A stretch of 10,045 nucleotides of DNA, from assembly GCA_900770405.1 (NCBI GenBank), contig CAAGKL010000014.1, positions 1-10,045 on the forward strand, in the 5' to 3' direction. The position numbers were made by a program, and so were the translations under genes. The stretch comes from Clostridia bacterium. Its GTDB lineage: Bacteria; Bacillota; Clostridia; UBA1381. The notes beneath the pieces are model-generated. The model was not told the origin of the DNA, made no database searches, and saw nothing but the letters and a program-made list of their open reading frames with translations. Below are positions 1 through 7,200 of the stretch, one piece after another (position 1 is the stretch's first letter; the number at the start of each line of letters is the position of its first letter).

Positions 1-125
1 ACCGATTCCGTGTACTTATACGGAATAAAGCTGATTATTATAGGAGTAATTATAATTATCAGATATGACATCAGCCACTTATATAATGTCGGACTTAATA
101 TAAGCCTTTCTTTGATGTTTTTCAT
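1..125 (-). CDS. Partial N-terminus of a membrane-anchored protein, possibly an AraC-type regulator or sensor kinase
   Basis: An ATG at 125-123 opens a frame that stays open for 41 codons and leaves the window at base 1. GGAGG at 135-131 lies 5 nt before the ATG. The peptide starts MKNIKERLILSPTLYKW, a basic amphipathic stretch, followed by a strongly hydrophobic segment of about 18 residues (roughly residues 17-35, rich in Ile and Leu with two Pro), then FIPYKYTES. A short basic N-terminal tail, an aromatic and a hydrophobic helix interrupted by proline are typical of Firmicute membrane-anchored regulators (extracellular sensor, second membrane helix, then an AraC HTH or a histidine kinase), which often flank glycan-utilisation genes. 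That assignment is inference, because the sensor and output domains are outside the window. The start of a transporter subunit cannot be excluded. The gene follows the 333-aa gene on the same strand after 66 bp. Confidence 0.7.
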   Translation of the reverse strand, partial: MKNIKERLILSPTLYKWLMSYLIIIITPIIISFIPYKYTES

Positions 126-148
126 AAATACCTCCATCACTCAACATA

Positions 149-177
149 ACCATATCAGATAATCAACAAACCGTAAA
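149..177 (-). promoter_or_regulatory. Candidate promoter for the partial membrane-protein gene
   Basis: On the minus strand, TTTACG (177-172) and TATGGT (154-149) are separated by 17 nt. The -10 is preceded by TG one base upstream, an extended -10 arrangement. Transcription would start about 18 nt before the ATG at 125. Each box matches the sigma-A consensus at only 4 of 6 positions. No terminator hairpin was found between this gene and the 333-aa gene, so read-through from the upstream operon is equally possible. Confidence 0.25.
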
Positions 178-191
178 GCAGTACTCCCCAA

Positions 192-1193
192 TCATATAAA
201 CGGTCTGCGGTCAAGCACAAGCCTGAGCGGTCTGCACGAATAAATCATTCCCGGCAGAGCCTGCTGTAGCTCTGCAACACAGCACAGCGCACCAAACAGC
301 ATATGCAGATCATTAAAGCTGTCGTCTGTCATTGTATCTATTGAGAGAAGATAATCCAGATACCCTTTTGCGAACTTTTTAAGTGCAGCCTTACATTCAT
401 TATAACGGTGTCCGCATTGTCTGAGCGAGCGAGTGAGGCAATATACCCAATCCACCTCCAAAAACTCTATACTTCTGCCAAAAAATTCCGGCATTGAACC
501 GTTATTGAACATATCCAGGCAACTGTCCACCATCTTTTCCGGAAATCTGAGCGGCATTTTTGCCCATTCATGATTGAACAAATAGTGAAAGCTTCCGGCA
601 AGATGCTTATAAATCTCAGCTCCGCCCGCAGCTACACACCCCGACCTCCAGAACCCGGTCTTTTTGTCTGTATTATCCCAAAACCATTTAAAATAGCTTA
701 TGTTCCAATCAGGCTCTGCCTCCCTCGCAATATTTAAAGCAGCAAATATTCCTGCGCCCTGATGTGAGGCATTCCAAGGTTCATTTATCCAGTCAAGCCC
801 TTCCAAAAAATTATAGAGTCCCTCTGTAGTCCTGCACTCGTCAAAGCCGTTCAGCCCGTAATCCGGCAATGCATCAAAAAGCTCAAGTGCCGCAAGACAA
901 TGCGCAGTCGTGTGAATTGTATTGTGAGTACTCTCGTTATAAAATCCCGTCCCCTCCTCCTGTAAGCTGCGCAATGTACGGATCCATTCCTCGCGGACCG
1001 AGGCTTCCGTCGGAAATTCGCCTATCGTATACAGAATATTTGCAGCATCGGCACACCCGTATTCATTCAACCCCAAATCACGTGTGCCGTCTGCGTTCTG
1101 CCAAATCCACCTGGCATACCTTCCCTCGGCATCAAGCTTATGGACTTCGACTGTATTCTTTACATTTTCGATAAAATTGTTTATATCTGTCAT
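192..1193 (-). CDS. Putative cytosolic alpha/alpha-toroid protein of unknown function, last gene of the three-gene block
   Basis: The product has 333 aa, no signal peptide and no membrane segment, so it is probably cytosolic, unlike the two exported proteins encoded just upstream. I do not recognise a named family. It appears mostly helical, with repeated aromatic-rich helix-loop units: WIWQNADGTRDLG (29-41), EYGCADAANILYTIG (44-58), GTGFYNESTHNTIHTTAHC (81-99), SHQGAGIFAALN (143-154), KTGFWRSGC (178-186) and AGSFHYLFNHEW (199-210). Recurrent G-x-G-F or T-G-F-W turns followed by His-rich helices resemble the (alpha/alpha)6 toroid of terpenoid-cyclase-like folds and of several glycosidases, lyases and epimerases. 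Conserved-looking polar residues that could line a site are H90, H94, H98, H144 and E192. The ATG overlaps the preceding stop codon as ATGA (1193-1190), and AGGAG-type bases lie 6 nt upstream. A role on an oligosaccharide product is inference from context only. Confidence 0.85.
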   Translation of the reverse strand: MTDINNFIENVKNTVEVHKLDAEGRYARWIWQNADGTRDLGLNEYGCADAANILYTIGEFPTEASVREEWIRTLRSLQEEGTGFYNESTHNTIHTTAHCLAALELFDALPDYGLNGFDECRTTEGLYNFLEGLDWINEPWNASHQGAGIFAALNIAREAEPDWNISYFKWFWDNTDKKTGFWRSGCVAAGGAEIYKHLAGSFHYLFNHEWAKMPLRFPEKMVDSCLDMFNNGSMPEFFGRSIEFLEVDWVYCLTRSLRQCGHRYNECKAALKKFAKGYLDYLLSIDTMTDDSFNDLHMLFGALCCVAELQQALPGMIYSCRPLRLVLDRRPFI

Positions 1194-4100
1194 TTGGTTC
1201 TCTCCTGCACAAAGCTTACATCAACACCGTCTTCAATATCAAATCCGTACTCTCTTGCCACACTCTCCGATGTGATTTTTGTTCCCTTATATACCAAATT
1301 TTCGAAAACTATATTTTCGACCGGTAATTTATATTCATCGGAGGCGCTGTACAAGGCATTATTTGACCCTCTGACAGGGTCTGCCGTCCCCTGGCTTCTC
1401 ACCCTGCAAAATAATCTGCTCGGGCAGTCATCTCCCCCGGTCAGGCTCACATTCCTGTATGTTACATTCTTTATTTCGGCTTCCTTCCACGGCTCGGTAC
1501 TCAGAGAATATGCCGGATAATACCAAAAGCCCAATACTATAAAGTTTTCGTCACTTGACTCTACCCGTATATCTTCATAAAGTATATCCTCAACACGCGC
1601 TCTTCCGCTATGGTGTATGCTCATTGCAGCGCGGTTATTTTTATAATCCTTTGTCTGGCGATGTATTACATCAATATTTCTGTACTTTACATTCCTTACA
1701 TATCCGTCACCGCTCAGTTCAAAGCCTATCTCCATTGCATTTCCCGAGCCTGACGTCCAGCACACCGAATTTATTATCTCCACATTTTCAACATTGGGAT
1801 AATTTTGGTTTGTTTTAATACAAAATCCGTCATCAACATTCCGTATAAATATATTATTCATTTTTACGTTACTGCAACCATAAATATCATAGCCGTCGGT
1901 CTCTATAACCGGTCCTATAACCTTGCAGTAGCTTATGTCGAGATTGTTGCAGCCGTACAATGAGTTAATCCACGCATCTCCGTAAATCACAGGTCCTTGA
2001 ATCGTCACGTTTTCACAACCGTACATAGCCACCGCATAATCCTTGCTTTTCCCCCGCACAAGACCGTTTGTCATTATGTATCCGTTTCCGATTATTTTTA
2101 TATTCTTCCGGTACAGTCCGTCAATGCACGCGTCAAGTATAACATCATCACCAAGATATACCGTCATATTATCCTGTAGGCTAAGATGCTTAAACCTGTA
2201 AATTTCCTGTTTGTCCAGGAACAATACATTCTGCTCTGACTCGTCCGGCTTTTCCGCCGGAGGATTTAGAAATATAAACAATGGTCGCTCCAGATCCCCG
2301 TTTACCTCTACACTTATGTACTGTTCGGAATATGCGTCAAAGCTTATCACGCCGTCTGAAATTTCATACTCTATGCCATAGCTTTCCGGGCGCACCGCAA
2401 CTTCGCCTATCTCTCCGTTATACTTCACATTGACGCGCACCGCACCTGTGCAGGTATACTGCACAACATCCGCATTTGCCATTGCCACAAGTCTCGGGCT
2501 TGTTCCGTTTATGGTCACCTCGTACGGCGAGCGGCCGCTGTCGGTATACGTAAATATATCCTTTTCGGACACAGAATCAAGCGAACATTCGACTCCGTTT
2601 CTATATATGATCAGCGCGTCCGTTTTTTGCGTGTCTATAATTTCATCGCCAAGCTTGTCATAAATGACGCCGTCAATAACATCCGAAACCACCATATGTA
2701 TCCATTCGTGAATAAACACCACATCCGCCCTGCCGTCATTATCATTATCTATGATAATCAGCTTTCCGTATCCGGGCGCAAGCACAGCCGGCGTAATTTC
2801 ATCACAAGTACCGTTACGCAGATAGTAGGCTTTATTGCTCACATTTATACTTCTGATGACATTTTTATCATTATAATAGCGAATTTTCGTCAGTGTACTG
2901 TCCCGCGCCACATCCTCGCCCATAACCGTATATACCGTATTGCTGTCCGACACCTCAAAATAAACAATAGTATCGGTATCGCTGTCCTCGCGTACATATG
3001 CTTTAATGCAGTAACCAAGGTAAATACCCGCATTGGTATCGCCGACCCTATATTCCGTATCGTTTACGGCAACCTTTCCGCGCCCGCAGGGATTGCCGTC
3101 AATGCCTGTTATCTCTGTTTTGGTGACAACGCCCTCCTCCCGATAAATGTTATGATACACCTCAAGAGCTGTTCCTGTCTTTTCAAATTTTCCGAATTTC
3201 CCGAATGAAGTCTGCTCATACACATCCGTGTTCGCCGCATTATATAAAAGAACGACTGCATTTCCCTTCTGTATAAGCTTGTCTTTTCTCCTCTGCGTAT
3301 TCTTAAACAGTTTCAAATCCGCTGCCGTTTTTACATATCCGCCCGGATAACCGCCCAAAGCCTCCGCCTTTGCTCCGTATCCCAGCATACATACTAAAAT
3401 CTGTGCTGCTTCTTCCTCGGTCAATTCCGCTTCGGGATTAAATTCTTTCTTTCCGTCAATGCCGATAATCCCCGCCGTTTCCGCCGCACGCAGATATGCA
3501 TATTCATCTCCCCATGCAATATCCGAATATACACTGCCCTCTGACATATGCTCTGCATTTTCAACATTCATAAGTCTTAAAACACTTTTTATGAATTCCC
3601 CCTTTGAGCAGGGGTCATATGCAAAAAAATCTGCGTTATACTCATATAGTCCTATATTAGCCAGCATTCTCAGGGCTTTGGCATAGAATTCGCCTTTTGC
3701 GCCGGCAATCTCTATCATATTTCCGCTTTCATAATAGGAATCGGATTTTACACCCTCATAAAGCTCAACCTCGGTAATTCTGAACCTCGCATCTGTTGTT
3801 GATATTAATCTGTATTTTCCGGACTCGACAGGTCTGTCAAAGGTAATCTTTGTTTCTCTTGCGCTATTTCCCGAAATTTCAGCAAGCGGCTGCCATTCAC
3901 CGTTTACATATCCGTCAATGCGAAAATCCTCCAGAATATCATATTTAGCTCCCTCCATTAGAACCGGACTGCCGGAGTACACCTTTGCCCCGCACAGCGT
4001 AACATTTTGCGGAAAATCAAACTCGAGCCACGCCCCGTTACAGCCGTTAAGCACAAACCATTTATATATTCCGCTTGTATTCTGCGTCATACCGTCAATC

Positions 4101-4264
4101 ACGGATGCGGCATTAGAGCCCGCGTCACCGCCGGTTGTAGATGCCGTCACCTTCGACTGCGGTGCAATATTTTCTCCCGCAGAATATATTGCCGCATAAG
4201 ATCCGACTGTATAAATATTTACAATCATACACAGCAGCGTTATTACTGACAAAATCTTCTTCAA
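1190..4264 (-). CDS. Exported GH28-like right-handed beta-helix protein with discoidin and degenerate SLH-like regions
   Basis: This 1024-aa protein starts at TTG (4264-4262). GGAGGGG lies 7 nt before it, and the next ATG (codon 13) would destroy the signal peptide. Residues 1-24 form a signal peptide, likely cleaved after SYA. Residues 28-170 form a discoidin/F5/8C-like module ending RITEVELYE. About 183-346 hold three degenerate SLH-like repeats, including the typical GYGAKAEALGGYPGGYVKTA stretch. About 350-600 is a beta-rich region with a DNDNDGRAD loop (506-514) of calcium-binding type. About 640-710 resembles the entry strands before a polygalacturonase-type helix, and 710-1000 is a right-handed parallel beta-helix with many N-V-x-I coils. 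The GH28-like acids are present as ETDGYDI (D790) and VDDGFCIK (D811, D812). The usual GHG is replaced by SGNAMEIG (840-847). The likely role is hydrolysis of a pectin-like or other uronate or deoxy-sugar polysaccharide outside the cell. The substrate is unknown, and a relative of GH28 rather than a true polygalacturonase is quite possible. Confidence 0.9.
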   Translation of the reverse strand: MKKILSVITLLCMIVNIYTVGSYAAIYSAGENIAPQSKVTASTTGGDAGSNAASVIDGMTQNTSGIYKWFVLNGCNGAWLEFDFPQNVTLCGAKVYSGSPVLMEGAKYDILEDFRIDGYVNGEWQPLAEISGNSARETKITFDRPVESGKYRLISTTDARFRITEVELYEGVKSDSYYESGNMIEIAGAKGEFYAKALRMLANIGLYEYNADFFAYDPCSKGEFIKSVLRLMNVENAEHMSEGSVYSDIAWGDEYAYLRAAETAGIIGIDGKKEFNPEAELTEEEAAQILVCMLGYGAKAEALGGYPGGYVKTAADLKLFKNTQRRKDKLIQKGNAVVLLYNAANTDVYEQTSFGKFGKFEKTGTALEVYHNIYREEGVVTKTEITGIDGNPCGRGKVAVNDTEYRVGDTNAGIYLGYCIKAYVREDSDTDTIVYFEVSDSNTVYTVMGEDVARDSTLTKIRYYNDKNVIRSINVSNKAYYLRNGTCDEITPAVLAPGYGKLIIIDNDNDGRADVVFIHEWIHMVVSDVIDGVIYDKLGDEIIDTQKTDALIIYRNGVECSLDSVSEKDIFTYTDSGRSPYEVTINGTSPRLVAMANADVVQYTCTGAVRVNVKYNGEIGEVAVRPESYGIEYEISDGVISFDAYSEQYISVEVNGDLERPLFIFLNPPAEKPDESEQNVLFLDKQEIYRFKHLSLQDNMTVYLGDDVILDACIDGLYRKNIKIIGNGYIMTNGLVRGKSKDYAVAMYGCENVTIQGPVIYGDAWINSLYGCNNLDISYCKVIGPVIETDGYDIYGCSNVKMNNIFIRNVDDGFCIKTNQNYPNVENVEIINSVCWTSGSGNAMEIGFELSGDGYVRNVKYRNIDVIHRQTKDYKNNRAAMSIHHSGRARVEDILYEDIRVESSDENFIVLGFWYYPAYSLSTEPWKEAEIKNVTYRNVSLTGGDDCPSRLFCRVRSQGTADPVRGSNNALYSASDEYKLPVENIVFENLVYKGTKITSESVAREYGFDIEDGVDVSFVQERTK
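1200..1206 (-). promoter_or_regulatory. Ribosome binding site of the 333-aa gene, inside the preceding CDS
   Basis: AGGAGAG on the minus strand lies 6 nt before the ATG at 1193. It sits in the last codons of the beta-helix gene, whose stop codon overlaps that ATG. Site and overlap together fix the start and imply translational coupling. Confidence 0.75.
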
Positions 4265-4265
4265 C

Positions 4266-7200
4266 CTATTTCCCCTCCATCGACGTAAGCAGGCGGCATA
4301 TCATAACCGCCGCCTCTGCCCGCGTACTCAGATTTTTGGGTGCAAAGCAGTTATCCCCCACACCGTTGATAATTCCGTTGCCTGCCATTCGCCGCACTGC
4401 CGTAAGAGCATAATCGGAAATATCCGCTTCATCGGCAAAGGACATTGTGTCATCTTTAAACCCATACATTCTGCACTCTGCGGCTCTGTATGTGATTACA
4501 GCCATATCCTGACGCGTTATCGGCATACCTACACCGAAAACCGTTTCACTTATTCCCCTCGTTATTCCGTAGCTGCATCCAGTAAGAACATAACTGCTAT
4601 ACCATGCACTGTCCGTTACATCCTCAAACCGATTAACTGTTTCGTGGATTTCAAGCTGCATTGCGGTAACTATCATTTTTATAAATTGTTCTCTTGTGAC
4701 ATTGTCGCCGGGGCAGAATTCACCGTCACCGTTTCCCGAAACCACACCAAGCTCCGTCAGCCTTGCCACGCTTTCTTTTGCCCACTCGTAGCCGTTCATA
4801 TCCCGGTACGGCTCTGTTTCATTCTTAATGTCGTCATCACGGGGATTTGTCGCAGGCTGCTCTTTGTAATATACCGAGCCACCTCCCGATCCTCCGCCGC
4901 TCTGTGTATTTTGCGGAGCGCTGCTCTTGGTGTCATTATAAGCCTTCATAAGCAAAGCCGGAATATCTGTGTATTTTTCCACGTGAAAACTTTTTAACCG
5001 ACGGTATGTAACGTCAAGGTACTTATTCTCAATAACGCTATAGTCAATGCTGCAAACATCGCTGTATTTATCAAACACCGAGTTCAAAGAGCCGTAATAC
5101 GAAATATTATATGCCGTCATAGCCATCGCATAGCGAAATGCAGCTTCATAGTTATCCGCGTCAAGCCGTCCCTGTAACACTTTTTCACGATAAGCTACTA
5201 TCTCTGCGGCTATCATGCTGACCTCTGTTTTCTGCTGCTGTGCAAAGTCATATATTTCATTACAGTCAAATCCAAGTATTCCGGCATAATTCTCAAGCGC
5301 ATACTGCATTTGCCCGCCGGTCTCGGCGCCGTTTATCGAGCAGCCCGGCATAGCGTTTTTTATGTCATCAATCAGCCGCTCAAAGCCTGCCGGTGATTCC
5401 TCATACGGCGCTTTTTCACGAAGCTTTTCTGTCAGCAAGTCTATCGCTCCGTCCGAATCATTTACGGCAGCAGACACATCATAGCCGTATTTTTCGGCTA
5501 ATGCTGAATTGTTTAAAAGATTTTGCCTGAATTCCCGCAAACTGCTCTCCCCGTCATTTATCTGCCTTATAGTCTCGGAAAAATCCGCAGCTATAAGTGT
5601 TTTTGTAAATACAGCGAGCTGTATACCCGTATTGGCATCACTAATCACAGCGCAGAGCTCATAAATACCGTTTTTATCAATATCAAGAGTAAATCTGCCG
5701 GCTTCATCAACAGCTGTGGCTTCTCCGTTCACTGTCAGCTCTACGGTATACTCTCCGTCATATTCCGCAATTATTCTATTATCGCAGCGACCGGTAGTTA
5801 TAATACCGTCATTTCCGAATTCCTTTTCAAAGGCTATAGCATAAACAGCATAATTAAGCTGTATTTCCCTGATTCTCATTGCATTGTCAGCGCCTAAAAG
5901 AACCCTGTATCTGCTTGCCGATACCACCGTAAATGATGTTATCGCCATCTTTGAGGTGTTGCCTGTAATAACAGCTATATCCGTGTACTCCCCATCTTCA
6001 TATATCTGTAATGTTATATCGGACACAATACCGTCCTCCGACATATCGCGCCAGCCCGAGGTAAGCTGTATTTTATTGACCGCCACAGGTGAAGAAAAGA
6101 AAAATTCTGCGCACGCATTTTCTCCCTCATCGATCACCCACGCCGAACTATACACACCCGCAGCACTTCCCGCTTTTCCGTCAGCAATAATTCTTTCATT
6201 AATACATTTTCCCCCTATGAACGAAATCTGCTTTAATTGCGTTGAGCAAAGAGCATTTGTTTCCGTGTCATAATCATAGCCGTCCGCATCAAAGTATTCC
6301 GGCTCGATTGGCGCAGTAACACTGTCATCATACGCCTCAATTTCTCTGACAACCACAGTCTCCGGGGAAAGAATATGTACTCTGATCTTCTTCGGATAAA
6401 TACTGTCGAATTCCGCGATAAGCTTTTCTCCTGTCTGTTCCTCTTTTTCAAAATCCGCTTTTACCCAGTCCGTGCCGTCAACAGTATACTCAAGCTCAAC
6501 AGCATCAACTGTGCCTGTCCCTTCACCGTTTCCGCTGTACACAACTAATCTGTTTATCTTCTCGCCGTCAACTCCATATTCCGCATACACATCATCGGCT
6601 GTATTATTCACTGACCAAAGCTTGTGGTCAAAGCACCCCTGCCTTTCGCCATCGGTAAGTACAAAGCCTCCGTTGATTATATTCTTTCCGAATTCACTTT
6701 CGGGATACTCCGGCGCAAAGTCCGACATTGCTTTTCCGAACAGCTTGTTCTGCGGCGCATAATATGCCTCTGTCTCACAAATTCTAAACGGTGTTGACTG
6801 ATTAAATTCAACCTTCAGTTCATTCGTACGAACAGCCCGATCCAGCTTTAAAAACACAATCTGGTTTGCACGTACAGATGATTCCGAGGCTGAATTGTTA
6901 AGCCCTGTATTTGTTCCGTTATCAACAGTGTCATATCCCGAAATGCCTATCTCCTCATACGAGGCAGTGCTTTCGTTATAGTTATAGACCCTGACGCTGC
7001 CCGCATCTACCATATCCGCGTTTCCGCTGACTCCCGCATATATCGCAATACGAGTTACATTGGTTTCCTCTCCTTTGAGAATAACCGATGTTGTCATCCG
7101 TGCATTTGCTGCGCCGAAATATATTGCATAACTCCCCTGCGAGTTCCCGAACAAACCATCGCTCAAAATCGCCGGCGAATAATTCGGTTCGGACGCAAGA

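Noticed and set aside
2244..2263. Short inverted repeat tccggc / gccgga inside the beta-helix gene
   Set aside because: Only six base pairs with a six-base loop in coding sequence, easily due to chance, and with no T-tract.
2627..3208. Plus-strand open frame of 193 codons opposite the beta-helix gene
   Set aside because: It is the antisense of a clearly coding region, has no convincing ribosome site, and its composition follows from the opposite strand's codons.
4875..4900. Gly/Ser linker GGGSGGGS that looks engineered
   Set aside because: Codons for Gly and Ser are varied, and the linker joins natural domains in a natural operon. Such linkers before SLH repeats are plausible in nature, so there is no sign of a construct.
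6233..6451. Short minus-strand frame within the 1490-aa gene
   Set aside because: It is out of frame with a well-supported long gene and has a low-complexity Arg-rich product.
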